Shown here: piece after piece, positions 24,728 to 34,284 of the stretch
Layout of the letters: each line of letters starts with the position of its first letter
How positions within the stretch are numbered: the stretch's first letter is position 1
Origin: Pseudomonadota bacterium
GTDB lineage: Bacteria; Pseudomonadota; Alphaproteobacteria; SMXQ01
Length of the DNA stretch: 35,018 nt
Reading direction: 5' to 3'
Assembly (NCBI GenBank): GCA_022566265.1
Contig: JADFJG010000007.1
Location: forward strand, 22,789 to 57,806
Notes under the pieces: model-generated
Database searches by the model: none
Seen by the model: only the letters and a program-made list of their open reading frames with translations
What the model was told of the DNA's origin: nothing
Translations under genes and position numbers: made by a program

Positions 24728-24774
24728 TGCCCAATAATTAGGCCTTGGCCCATGTTCCGCCTAAAATTTGGGCA
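24728..24774. promoter_or_regulatory. Paired palindromes (NtrC-like enhancer) of glnK-amtB copy 1
   Basis: TGCCCAATAATTAGGCC (24728-24744) and CGCCTAAAATTTGGGCA (24758-24774), centres 30 bases apart, about three helical turns. The form TGCCYAA-N3-TTRGGCA fits the 17-base TGC-N11-GCA frame of NtrC sites. Position about 100-140 bases upstream of the promoter suits an enhancer. Confidence 0.65.
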
Positions 24775-24810
24775 ATATGTTCAGGGTGCTTGGGGCTTCG
24801 CTGAATGACA

Positions 24811-24847
24811 AAAAAAAGGCCCGGAAGACAGCCGAGTCTTCCGGGCC
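24811..24847 (-). terminator. Rho-independent terminator of glnK-amtB copy 2
   Basis: A perfect 12-base-pair stem, GGCCCGGAAGAC with GTCTTCCGGGCC, six-base loop, followed on the minus strand by seven T. It lies 67 bases after the amtB stop at 24914. Confidence 0.9.
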
Positions 24848-24913
24848 AGTCAAGGGGAGAACGCACCGCCGGGAGCCGCGGAACGCTCCAGTAACCCCTG
24901 GGTTGGCGTTCGC

Positions 24914-26690
<1,777 letters not shown>

Positions 26691-26705
26691 TCAACAACCG
26701 TGCCA
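26691..26705 (-). promoter_or_regulatory. Sigma-54-type promoter for glnK-amtB copy 2
   Basis: Minus strand TGGCAC, five bases (GGTTG), TTGA, the same -24/-12 pattern as at copy 1. It lies about 118 bases upstream of the glnK ATG. Confidence 0.75.
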
Positions 26706-26793
26706 AGGCCGGAAAACTCCGATAAAATGACTTGATATCAATGGGTTAAGCGGTAGTTTCCGGGTCCCCCGCCGGTCATGCCGCGGCCGGTTT

Positions 26794-26839
26794 TGCCTAT
26801 AATTTAATCACAGATACCTATCTGCCTAAATATTAGGCA
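26794..26839. promoter_or_regulatory. Paired palindromes (NtrC-like enhancer) of glnK-amtB copy 2
   Basis: TGCCTAAATATTAGGCA (26823-26839) has perfect seven-base arms. TGCCTATAATTTAATCA (26794-26810) has a decayed right arm. Centres are 29 bases apart, about 100-140 bases upstream of the sigma-54 promoter, mirroring copy 1. The perfect site touches the first possible start codon of ubiH. Confidence 0.65.
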
Positions 26840-26897
26840 AATGATTGCTCCCATGGGGGCTGGACTGGCGCGCGGGCTCGGGCGAAACTCGCGCTCG

Positions 26898-28169
26898 ATG
26901 GCGAAGCCAACGACCCCTAAGCCGCGCCGCCGGGCGGGAGCGGCGGTTATCGAGTGCGAAATTGTCGTCATCGGCGGCGGCATGGTGGGCACGACCCTGG
27001 CCTCGGCGCTTGGCGGCGCCGGGTTCGAGGTTTGCGTCATCGATCGCGAGGATCCGGCGGCGGCGCTCGAAGCCGGCTTCGACGGGCGGGTCTCGGCCAT
27101 CGCCTTGGGATCGCAACGGATGTTGGCGGCGCTCGATCTCTGGCCGGGCATGGCGCCGCACGCCGAGCCCATCCTCGACATCAGGGTATCGGACGGCGAA
27201 TCGGCGATGTTCCTGCACTTCGATCACGCCGATATCGGCGATCGGCCGTTCGGCCACATCGTCGAGAACCGGGTGACGCGCCGGGCGCTTAACCGTCATC
27301 TGACGGCATCCGATTCGGTGCGGTTGATGGCGCCGATGACCGTCGTCGGCCTTGAGCGCGAAAGGGGCGGCGTCGAAGCGACGCTTGGCGACGGCGCCAA
27401 GGTACGCGCGGCGCTTGCCATCGCCGCCGACGGGCGTCATTCACCGGTGCGCCGTGACGCCGGGATCGCCACCACCGAATGGTCCTATCCCCAGACCGCT
27501 ATCGTCTGCACCGTCGCCCATGAGCGTCCGCACCATGGCGCCGCCCAGGAAAGGTTCCTCCCCGCCGGACCCTTCGCCATCCTGCCGATGACCGACGATG
27601 GGGCCGTGGGGCATCGCTCCTCCATCGTCTGGACCGAGCGCGCCGGCCTGGTCCCGGCGCTGTTGGCGCTCGGCGACGGCGAATTCACCGGCCAACTGGC
27701 GGCGCGCTTCGGCGATCACCTGGGCGCGCTTGAGGTGGTCGGGCCGCGCTTTTCCTACCCGCTGGCGCTGATGCACGCCGAGCGTTATATCGGCCACCGC
27801 CTGGCGCTCATCGGCGATGCCGCCCACGCCATTCATCCCATCGCCGGGCAGGGACTCAATCTCGGCCTGAGGGACGTCGCCGCCCTGGCCGAGGTCCTGG
27901 TGGACGCCAGAAGGCTCGGCCTCGACATCGGCCACGGCTCGGTGCTCGAGCGTTATCAACGCTGGCGGCGCTTCGACAACGTGGTGCTCGCCGCCGCCAC
28001 CGACGGTCTCAACCGGCTGTTCTCCAACGACGTCCTGCCCATTCGCATCGCCCGGGACCTCGGTCTCGCCGCCATCAACCGCATCGCCCCGGCCAAGCGC
28101 TTCTTCATGCGCCACGCCATGGGCGTGCTGGGAGAACTGCCGAGGTTGGTGCGCGGAGAGCCTCTTTAG
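26898..28169 (+). CDS. UbiH/UbiF/COQ6-family FAD-dependent hydroxylase
   Basis: 423 residues from the ATG at 26898; in-frame ATGs at 26841 and 26853 would add a non-conserved basic tail, and no ribosome site decides. The FAD-binding motif ECEIVVIGGGMVGTTLASALGGAG begins about 20 residues in. VENRVTRRALNRHL and IAADGRHSPVRRDAGI follow. The second FAD motif LIGDAAHAIHPIAGQGLNLGLRDVAALAEVL is diagnostic for the ubiquinone-ring monooxygenases. It hydroxylates the aromatic ring during ubiquinone synthesis in the membrane-associated Ubi complex; which ring position cannot be told. Read away from glnK-amtB copy 2. Confidence 0.9.
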   Translation: MAKPTTPKPRRRAGAAVIECEIVVIGGGMVGTTLASALGGAGFEVCVIDREDPAAALEAGFDGRVSAIALGSQRMLAALDLWPGMAPHAEPILDIRVSDGESAMFLHFDHADIGDRPFGHIVENRVTRRALNRHLTASDSVRLMAPMTVVGLERERGGVEATLGDGAKVRAALAIAADGRHSPVRRDAGIATTEWSYPQTAIVCTVAHERPHHGAAQERFLPAGPFAILPMTDDGAVGHRSSIVWTERAGLVPALLALGDGEFTGQLAARFGDHLGALEVVGPRFSYPLALMHAERYIGHRLALIGDAAHAIHPIAGQGLNLGLRDVAALAEVLVDARRLGLDIGHGSVLERYQRWRRFDNVVLAAATDGLNRLFSNDVLPIRIARDLGLAAINRIAPAKRFFMRHAMGVLGELPRLVRGEPL

Positions 28170-28236
28170 GATCGCTCGGTCGTGGTACAAGTGAGGCGGG
28201 CGGATACACCGTAGGTAAAACCAATATGAAAAACCA

Positions 28237-28635
28237 ATGGCGGACTTGATCTCGGTGCTTGAGCAAGCCGTCGCGTTGACTGGTCATCTGGCATGGCCCG
28301 CCGTCGCCGTGATCGTCCTCTATATGATCCGCAGCGAACTCAGGCAGATCGTGTGAAAGTTGGCGGAGCGCATCGGCGACCCGAGATCCGATCTTTCGAT
28401 CGGCAGGACGGGCCTCAAGATTCGGCAGCGGGTGTCGGAGTCGGATGGCTCGAGCGATATCCTCGCCGCGGAAATCGATCAGAACGCCGTCTTCGAGGGC
28501 AGGCTGCAACGCTGGATTAGCAATAATGGGCTGACCATATCTTTGACATCGTTCATTTATGGCAGCGCATATAAGTCGTTACGGGAGGCCGCCGTGCAGG
28601 AGCTGTTGCCCCCGGCGAGAGAAGGAGAGAACTGA
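28237..28635 (+). pseudogene. Hypothetical small gene interrupted by an in-frame TGA
   Basis: From the ATG at 28237 the frame reads MADLISVLEQAVALTGHLAWPAVAVIVLYMIRSELRQIV, with one membrane helix (about 14-31). It meets TGA at 28354-28356 and continues in the same frame for 92 more codons (KLAERIGDPRSD ... LREAAVQELL) to a TGA at 28633. A one-membrane-helix protein of 132 residues is plausible, with the TGA a point mutation (for example from TGG). Otherwise the second part may be translated from the TTG at 28360. The 59-codon gene that follows three bases later suggests the locus is still transcribed. Family not recognised. Confidence 0.5.
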
Positions 28636-28638
28636 GCC

Positions 28639-28818
28639 ATGATCGATACCGGTCCGCGCACCGAGCAGCTCACCGGCATCCCGTTCGAGAAAGTCGAGGA
28701 GATCGCTGCCAGGTATCGGGCGGAGGGAGCCACAAGGGTGAGCCGCGAGCAACAGCCCGATGGAAGCTGGATCGTCACCGCCGAATTTTCCCCCGAGCCG
28801 GTTGGCAAGGCCGGATAG
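28639..28818 (+). CDS. Hypothetical small protein (59 residues)
   Basis: ATG at 28639, TAG at 28816-28818. The start lies three bases after the stop of the preceding frame; GGAGAG is about ten bases upstream. The translation (MIDTGPRTEQLTGIPFEKVE ... RVSREQQPDGSWIVTAEFSPEP) has a helix followed by an alternating beta-like stretch and looks like a genuine soluble protein. Family not recognised. It converges with the DUF971 gene, with 64 bases between. Confidence 0.6.
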   Translation: MIDTGPRTEQLTGIPFEKVEEIAARYRAEGATRVSREQQPDGSWIVTAEFSPEPVGKAG

Positions 28819-28882
28819 GGCCGCCGCCGCGTGTATCGTCGCGTCGCGCGTCTGGCGAGTTTCGGCGCGCCGGCCGTGCTTG

Positions 28883-29284
28883 TTAGGGGTCGCGGCTCAG
28901 CCCCTTGGCTTCGAGATCGTCGAGGAACTGTCGCCAGAGCCCGTCCTGGGTCTCGCCGAGCTGGTAGAAATAGTCCCACGAAAAAATGCCGGTATCGTGG
29001 AGGTCGTCGAACTTGATCTGCACGGCGTAATTTCCCACCGGCACCAGTTCCATGATGCCGACATGACGCCTGCCGGCGACGATGACGCGTTGTCCCGGCC
29101 CGTGGCCGGTGACCTCCGCCGAGGGGCTATGGACGCGCAGGAACTCGGCCGGGAAGGAGAAGGCGCGGCCATCATCGAAGTCGATCTCCAACACCTTCTC
29201 CGCCTTCTTGAGGCGGATCTCCACCGGCCAGTGGGCGGCGTCGGCCTTGGCTCCCGGTTGCGGGCCAGATTGGGGATCGGTCAT
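28883..29284 (-). CDS. DUF971 (gamma-butyrobetaine hydroxylase-like N-terminal domain) protein
   Basis: 133 residues; the single DUF971 domain fills the protein: [39 protein letters not shown] ... [51 protein letters not shown]. The closing [12 protein letters not shown] stretch is the most conserved part. In animals the domain is fused to a hydroxylase; in bacteria the stand-alone form is often linked to iron-sulfur or ubiquinone-related genes, but its biochemistry is unsettled. The start overlaps the stop of the Trm112-like gene (ATGA), so both are coupled. Confidence 0.88.
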   Translation of the reverse strand: MTDPQSGPQPGAKADAAHWPVEIRLKKAEKVLEIDFDDGRAFSFPAEFLRVHSPSAEVTGHGPGQRVIVAGRRHVGIMELVPVGNYAVQIKFDDLHDTGIFSWDYFYQLGETQDGLWRQFLDDLEAKGLSRDP

Positions 29285-29541
29285 GGGGTATCGGCCTCTT
29301 CCGAAGCCGGCGGCGGCGGTTGGCCGGTGTCCTCATCCGCGCCCTTGCCGCCGGCGTCATCGAGCGGCCGCGCCTCGTCGATCAGCATGATGGGGATGCC
29401 GTCGCGTATCGGATAGGCCAGGGCCGCTTGCTTGCTGATCAACTCCTGGGCCCCGGCGTCATAGCTCAACGGACCCTTGGTGAGGGGACAGACGAGCATC
29501 TCCAGTAACTTGGGATCGACGGTTCCAGTCTCCTCGTTCAT
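29281..29541 (-). CDS. Trm112-like (YcaR family) small protein
   Basis: 86 residues from the ATG at 29541, chosen because the conserved domain starts here; the open frame extends further but overlaps the next gene. [52 protein letters not shown] is the full UPF0434/Trm112 domain of about 60 residues, with the single Cys of the bacterial type. A Pro/Glu-rich tail follows ([12 protein letters not shown]). In eukaryotes and archaea Trm112 activates methyltransferases; bacterial forms are often near lipid A or quinone genes. Function here unproven. Confidence 0.88.
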   Translation of the reverse strand: MNEETGTVDPKLLEMLVCPLTKGPLSYDAGAQELISKQAALAYPIRDGIPIMLIDEARPLDDAGGKGADEDTGQPPPPASEEADTP

Positions 29542-29561
29542 CGCTCCAACCCCCTTTCCGG

Positions 29562-30242
29562 TCAGTGTCTGACGGCCTCGCCGCCGTCCCTCGGACCGGG
29601 CGATGCCATTTCCAGCAGAGTGGACAACACATCGGTGCGCCCGGCAAGGTCCGGCGCTTCCAGGAGCGCCTGTTTTTCCCCCGGATCGAAGGCGCATGTC
29701 ATCGCCAGGGCGGTGACCAGCTTGGGCGCCGGCATTTCCCCGACCGTCTTCCAGGCGACGCCGATGCCGGAAGAGCCGGCGTAGCGCCTGAACAGCGCCA
29801 ACAACCTGTCGCGGTCGATTTCGCTCCCGGGTTCTTCCTCGAGGTCCCGCCGCCAGCGTCCGTAATCGGCGATCACCCTCCGGTATCCGTTATGCGGCGG
29901 CAGCTCTTCGCGGACGTCGAAGCGGATGACGCCGGTGAGCGTGATCAGGAACCGGCCGTCATCGGTTTCGGCGAAGACCGTGATACGTCCGGCGCAGCCG
30001 CACCGGTAAAGCGCCGGTCCCTTGCCGGCGCCGCTTTCGCCCGACGGCTGGATCATGCCGATCATGCGCTCGGCGCCAAGCGCGTCGCGGATCATGTTGA
30101 GGTAGCGCGGCTCGAAGATGTTGAGCGGCAGCTTGCCTTTCGGCAGCAGCAGTACGCCGGCGAGGGGAAAGACCGGCAGCACGGCGGGCAATTTATCGCC
30201 GGGCAGTCCCTTCAAGCTCGGATCGAACGGGCCTTTCGCCAT
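29562..30242 (-). CDS. Lon N-terminal (substrate-binding) domain protein without protease domain
   Basis: 226 residues from the ATG at 30242, the third of three consecutive ATGs (30248, 30245, 30242) and the one best spaced (seven bases) from [42 protein letters not shown] is the classic start of the Lon LAN domain. [22 protein letters not shown] and helical C-terminal repeats follow. No AAA or protease part is present, so this is the stand-alone form widespread in alphaproteobacteria next to the CnoX-type thioredoxin gene. Possibly an adaptor or chaperone-like protein. Confidence 0.9.
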   Translation of the reverse strand: MAKGPFDPSLKGLPGDKLPAVLPVFPLAGVLLLPKGKLPLNIFEPRYLNMIRDALGAERMIGMIQPSGESGAGKGPALYRCGCAGRITVFAETDDGRFLITLTGVIRFDVREELPPHNGYRRVIADYGRWRRDLEEEPGSEIDRDRLLALFRRYAGSSGIGVAWKTVGEMPAPKLVTALAMTCAFDPGEKQALLEAPDLAGRTDVLSTLLEMASPGPRDGGEAVRH

Positions 30243-30267
30243 CATCATGCCTCGACTGAATGGGGCC

Positions 30268-31197
30268 TCAACTGAACAGGATGGAAGAAAGCTGGCGCCG
30301 GGCGTCGACGGTGACCGGGTCCGAATGGCCGAAGGCCTCGAACATCTTCAACAGCTGCTTGCGCGCGGCGTCATCGTTCCATTCCCGGTCGCGGCGGATG
30401 ATCTCCATGAGCTCGTTGACCGCGCCCTGGCGCTCGCCGCCGGCCAAACGGGCCATGGCCAGATCGAAGCGGGCCTGATGGTCGCCCGGATCGGCCGCCA
30501 CCTTGGCGGCATGTTCCTCCGTCCCTCCGGCCTTGGCGCTTTCCTCGGCCAGCTCCAACGCCGATCGAATGGCGGCGATCTTCGGGTGATCGGCATGCTC
30601 GTCCGCCACCTGGTCGAGGAGCGCCCGCGCCTTGGCCGGGTCCTTGGCCGCCATGTAGCACGCCGCCAGGCCGGCGATGGCCTCGATGTTGGCCGCATCG
30701 TTGGAGAGGATCGCCGAAAAGAGCGCGCTGGCGGTGGCGAAATCGTTCGCTTGCAAGGCGGCCTCGGCGCGCTCCAGCGCCTGGGCGACGGGCGATTCCT
30801 GGGCCGGCGTAGCGGTCAGCTTGGCGATGAACCGCTTGAGGTCGCTCTCGGGCAGGGCGCCGGTGAAACCGTCGGCCGGCTGTCCGTCCTTGAAGGCATA
30901 GACGGCGGGGATCGACTGGATGCGCATCTGCTGGGCGAGGTCCTGGTTCTCGTCGATATTGATCTTGACCAGCCTCACCGCGCCGCCGGCCTCGCGCACC
31001 ACCTTTTCCAGCGCCGGCCCCAACTGCTTGCAGGGCCCGCACCACGGCGCCCAGAAATCGACGATGACCGGCACCTCGTTCGAGGCCTCGATGACATCGG
31101 CGGCGAAGTCGGCGGTGCTGCTATCCTTGATCAGCCCGGCGCTGTCCGGGCCCGGGCCCGGCTGGGCGCCATCGCCAATGATCGGTTCCATGGTCAT
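30268..31197 (-). CDS. cnoX: Thioredoxin-TPR co-chaperone (CnoX/YbbN type)
   Basis: 309 residues. The N-terminal thioredoxin domain (about 28-130) has the active site FWAPWCGPCKQLGPALE with Cys53 and Cys56, and cis-Pro in RIQSIPAVYAFKDGQ. The C-terminal half is made of TPR-like helical repeats (VAQALERAEAALQANDF ... AAIAGLAACYMAAKDPAKARALLDQV ... RFDLAMARLAGGERQGAVNELMEIIRRD), the layout of E. coli CnoX. CnoX binds unfolding proteins during oxidative stress and hands them to GroEL. The canonical WCGPC suggests it retains redox activity, as in the Caulobacter protein. Lies just upstream of the Lon-domain gene in the same direction. Confidence 0.92.
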   Translation of the reverse strand: MTMEPIIGDGAQPGPGPDSAGLIKDSSTADFAADVIEASNEVPVIVDFWAPWCGPCKQLGPALEKVVREAGGAVRLVKINIDENQDLAQQMRIQSIPAVYAFKDGQPADGFTGALPESDLKRFIAKLTATPAQESPVAQALERAEAALQANDFATASALFSAILSNDAANIEAIAGLAACYMAAKDPAKARALLDQVADEHADHPKIAAIRSALELAEESAKAGGTEEHAAKVAADPGDHQARFDLAMARLAGGERQGAVNELMEIIRRDREWNDDAARKQLLKMFEAFGHSDPVTVDARRQLSSILFS

Positions 31198-31264
31198 TTA
31201 CCCTACTGTTCGACGCCCTAATCTACCGCTAAATGGTGTCTTGGCGCCACCCCGCAAGGCCCGT

Positions 31265-31813
31265 TCAGGTAACCTCGCCAGGAAAGGCGAAATCGACGAT
31301 CTCGGGCTCGTGGCCGGTCGCCGCCATGAAGCGAAGGAGGTCCTTGGTGGCGATGGTGGTCGTCGCCTCGTTGGTGAGGGGGTGGTAGTTCAGCAGAGAG
31401 AGCGCCATCATCCCCCTGTCCAGCACCACCTTGACGCGGCCGCCCTTATCGTTGATCAGGGCGAAGGGCGTGACCGCACCCGGCGCCACCCCCAAAACCT
31501 CCATCAGGAGGTCCGGCTTGGCGAACGAGAACCGCCCGGCGCCCAAGTGCCGGGCCAGGGCCTTGAGGTCGATCTCGCGGTCCTCGAGCGCCACCACCAG
31601 CCACAGGGCGCGCAACTTGTCGATGAGGAACAGGCACTTGCAATGACCGCCCGGGATGGCGCCGCGCAGCGCCCGGCTTTGCTCGACGGTAAAGAGCGCC
31701 TCGTGGCGGCGGGTCTCGGTCTCGATCCCGAGCTCATCGAGGCGGCGGAACAGGGCTTCCGGCGTCGCCTGGGGCGCGCTTCGCCCGATCTCCTTTTCCG
31801 TCATCTCCGCCAT
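31265..31813 (-). CDS. Prolyl-tRNA editing (YbaK/ProX) domain protein
   Basis: 182 residues. ETRRHEALFTVEQSRALRGAIPGGHCKCLFLIDKLRALWLVVALEDREIDLKALARHLGAGRFSFAKPDLL ... LGVAPGAVTPFALIND is the YbaK-like deacylase fold, with the catalytic-type Lys in KCLFL and the GxVTPFAL motif. These proteins (ProXp-ala/PrdX) remove wrongly attached alanine from tRNA-Pro after it leaves ProRS. Starts are possible at 31813 (MAEMTEKEIG) and 31804. The gene stands about 67 bases from the thioredoxin gene and could share its transcript. Confidence 0.88.
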   Translation of the reverse strand: MAEMTEKEIGRSAPQATPEALFRRLDELGIETETRRHEALFTVEQSRALRGAIPGGHCKCLFLIDKLRALWLVVALEDREIDLKALARHLGAGRFSFAKPDLLMEVLGVAPGAVTPFALINDKGGRVKVVLDRGMMALSLLNYHPLTNEATTTIATKDLLRFMAATGHEPEIVDFAFPGEVT

Positions 31814-31981
31814 TACCCTGTGAAACCGAACACCGGCAAGGCCCGGAATTTGCCCCGCCCCGGCGGCACACTATATATGGGCCCGATGGGGCCTCAAGGG
31901 GCCCCCATCAGGGCGCTTGCAATCGGGGTCCCATGAATTATCATCCGGCCCCTTCGAGCCATCCGGTCGAGGGCCGGTTTC
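31814..31981. other. Intergenic region upstream of tRNA-Gly
   Basis: 168 bases between two divergently read genes. TATATAT near 31871 lies in an otherwise GC-rich stretch and might be a -10 region. No other structure seen. Confidence 0.4.
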
Positions 31982-32056
31982 GCGGGCGTAGCTCAGGGGT
32001 AGAGCACAACCTTGCCAAGGTTGGGGTCGAGGGTTCAAATCCCTTCGCCCGCTCCA
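31982..32056 (+). tRNA. tRNA-Gly(GCC)
   Basis: 75 bases with encoded CCA. Acceptor GCGGGCG/CGCCCGC, D-stem GCTC/GAGC, anticodon stem CAACC/GGTTG around loop TTGCCAA (anticodon GCC), T-stem GAGGG/CCCTT with canonical loop TTCAAAT, discriminator T. A T-run follows at once, and a hairpin terminator lies at 32073-32098. Confidence 0.97.
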
Positions 32057-32072
32057 TTTTTTCAAAGACTTA

Positions 32073-32098
32073 GCGGCGGCCGGCGAGCCGCCGCTTTC
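32073..32098 (+). terminator. Terminator after tRNA-Gly
   Basis: GCGGCGG (32073-32079) pairs with CCGCCGC (32088-32094) around an eight-base loop, then TTTCT. It lies 17 bases beyond the tRNA end. Confidence 0.65.
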
Positions 32099-32797
32099 TA
32101 TCGGTAAGCACCGGGTAAGCACCAGAGGCCGATTCCGGCCCGTTTCGGGATGCCAATCGGTGCGCGGCTCGACGGTCGCAGTGGTGTCGCAGCCGCCGCG
32201 CGGGCGACGGCCGGGGGCACCCTCACGGCCTTCGGGTGCAAGCGCATTCCCGCTCTTGTGTCACGGCCCGAAAACTTGGGCGCGCAGGGCACTACCAAGT
32301 CTGCTGTCAGGGGCAAAGCGGACGTACCGGCAACATGACCGGGGAGTCCGCTTGTAGCCACTAGCGGACATTGAATGGTCGATGAGGACGCTGCGGGAAA
32401 AGCTGGTGAAGGTCGGTGCCAAGGTCGTCCGTCACGGGCGGTACGTCACGTTCCAGCTTGCCGAGATCGCAATTCCACGGGGGGGCGGTTGTTCGCGGAG
32501 ATTCTGCGACTGATCGACGGCCTGCGGCCGAAGCCAGCACCGACATGACGCCGCGTGTCATCGCTGCGGGGTTGAACCGGCGGGGGCCGGGCGCGCGGCG
32601 TTTGCCGAATGACCGTTTTCGCGCACCCGAATGCACCTTGACGTGGGCTCGGATGTGCCGCGTGGCCCAACCCAAGCCGCCAAACCGGGATGAATGGCCA
32701 CGCTTTCGATCAATACTCGATTGTGCTACCGTTTTCGGTGGTTGGCAGGAAACTTCTGGGAAGTCCCAGTTCACGGTCAGATGGAGGAGGATCGGAC
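32099..32797. other. Decayed, gene-poor region between tRNA-Gly and the dGTPase gene
   Basis: About 700 bases with no intact gene. It opens with a short repeat (GTAAGCACC twice, 32103-32121). The segment 32270-32370 (repeated AGCGGAC motifs) resembles degenerate intergenic repeats seen in other alphaproteobacteria. An IS1380 transposase remnant lies at 32376-32548, followed by GC-rich sequence with no recognisable feature. It reads like the scar of past insertions next to a tRNA gene. Confidence 0.5.
32376..32548 (+). pseudogene. IS1380-family transposase, C-terminal remnant with frameshift
   Basis: From 32376 the frame reads WSMRTLREKLVKVGAKVV, then RHGRYVTFQLAEIAIPRG, which is the C-terminal signature of IS1380 transposases as I remember it. 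A run of seven G (32479-32485) marks a frameshift, after which another frame continues RLFAEILRLIDGLRPKPAPT to the TGA at 32546-32548, the expected family ending. All upstream parts are missing and a TAG lies in frame at 32355. A dead fragment. Confidence 0.7.
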
Positions 32798-34174
32798 ATG
32801 CTGGAGAAAATGGATTGGCAAAAGCTATTGTCGCAAGAACGATTTCGTGGCCTCGAAAAGCCGCCCTCCAAGGATGAGATCACAGAAGTTCGAAGCACGT
32901 TTATGAAAGATGCTGATCGTATCATATATTCATCGCCTTTCCGTCGTCTTCAGGACAAGACTCAGGTCCACCCTTTTCCTCGCACCGATTACATTCGCAC
33001 ACGCTTAACTCATAGTTTGGAAGTATCAACCGTGGGGAGATCGCTAGGACTCGCGGTGGGTAGAGATATCGGGCCAGAATTTAATTTGGAAATTAGTGAT
33101 TTCGGCAATGTTGTCGCCGCTGCGTGCCTTGCGCACGATATCGGTAATCCGCCTTTCGGACATGCTGGTGAGGAAGCAATACAACATTGGTTTAGGCATC
33201 CGGATCAGGCCGATTCTCTGAGGAAAATCAAAGGCGCTAACGCCGATGAAAAAAAAGCAGATTTCCAAGCCTTTGACGGAAACGCTCAGGGTTTCAGAAT
33301 ATTGACCCGTCTATCCGGATGGAGGGAGCAGGGCGGATTGCGCTTAAGTTGTGCGACCATCGGAACATTCATGAAGTATCCTTATGGTTCGTGTTCGACT
33401 GATCCTGAGACTGGAGCGAAGAGTCCTCGAAAAAAATTTGGTTACTTTCAAAGCGACAAACAGGCATTTGAGTCGATAGCAGACACCTTAGGATTACTCC
33501 CTAGTCCTTCTGATCCTGGTGGCCGGTGTCGGCACCCTTTGGCCTATTTGGTCGAAGCGGCCGACGACATATGCTACAACGTAATCGACCTAGAAGATGC
33601 CCACAAAAATAAGATGCTCAAATACGATGAAGTATCTAAACTTCTTTCTGATTTGCTGGATAACAAGTTAGATGTTGTTCGCCTTGAATCTATTGAAGAC
33701 GACCAAGACAAAATATCGTACTTACGTGCGAAGGCCATAGGGATATTAATCGAGCAAGCTTATCGTGCTTTCATGGACAACCACGATGTTATTTTGTCAG
33801 GTGAGTTTGAAGAAACATTGCTCAAAAAAATAAGAAGTGCAGATGCAATGTCAGAAATTAAAAAGTTTAATAAAAAAAGAATTTATGGAGAAAAAATAGA
33901 GGAAGAAATATCTGGTTTTCGCGTAATTCTTGACCTTCTCGAACTATTCATAAATACATATGAAAATTGGCATGAAACTCGCGATAACTCTGACGAGTTC
34001 TTGCCTCTGTACGAGAAGGCGCTTCGCCTTTTACCCAGCTACGACAAAATGCCGGATGACTGGTACGAGGGGTTTCTCGTAATAACAGACTATGTTTCTG
34101 GAATGGCTGACAGGTTTGCATTGGCTAAATTCGAAAAACTCAGCAGCATTAACGTCAATGTTGGACGGGCATGA
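32798..34174 (+). CDS. dgt: dGTPase-like dNTP triphosphohydrolase (HD superfamily)
   Basis: 458 residues from the ATG at 32798, chosen for the strong GGAGGAGGA ribosome site; the frame opens earlier at 32690. Dgt motifs are clear: SPFRRLQDKTQVHPFPRTDYIRTRLTHSLEVS (His72), CLAHDIGNPPFGHAGEEAI (His113-Asp114), FDGNAQGFRILTRL and LVEAADDICYNVIDLEDA, with the late metal-binding Asp. It cleaves dGTP (and perhaps other dNTPs) to the nucleoside and tripolyphosphate. Codon use is clearly more A/T-rich than all neighbours, especially after 33200, so it was probably acquired horizontally. Flanked by transposon debris on the left and a deoxyribosyltransferase gene on the right. Confidence 0.92.
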   Translation: MLEKMDWQKLLSQERFRGLEKPPSKDEITEVRSTFMKDADRIIYSSPFRRLQDKTQVHPFPRTDYIRTRLTHSLEVSTVGRSLGLAVGRDIGPEFNLEISDFGNVVAAACLAHDIGNPPFGHAGEEAIQHWFRHPDQADSLRKIKGANADEKKADFQAFDGNAQGFRILTRLSGWREQGGLRLSCATIGTFMKYPYGSCSTDPETGAKSPRKKFGYFQSDKQAFESIADTLGLLPSPSDPGGRCRHPLAYLVEAADDICYNVIDLEDAHKNKMLKYDEVSKLLSDLLDNKLDVVRLESIEDDQDKISYLRAKAIGILIEQAYRAFMDNHDVILSGEFEETLLKKIRSADAMSEIKKFNKKRIYGEKIEEEISGFRVILDLLELFINTYENWHETRDNSDEFLPLYEKALRLLPSYDKMPDDWYEGFLVITDYVSGMADRFALAKFEKLSSINVNVGRA

Positions 34175-34284
34175 CTGCACCTTACTGCAATTAACGATGA
34201 GGTCAGGCGATGATATGAATCCGGCTCCCGCTTAAGCATTCAATTCGTGCCGGAAGCCCAAATCGTCACCAGGTAACCCACGCC

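Noticed and set aside
32150-32361. Several 60-90-codon frames after tRNA-Gly
   Set aside because: They overlap on both strands without ribosome sites and look like degenerate repeat sequence, not genes.
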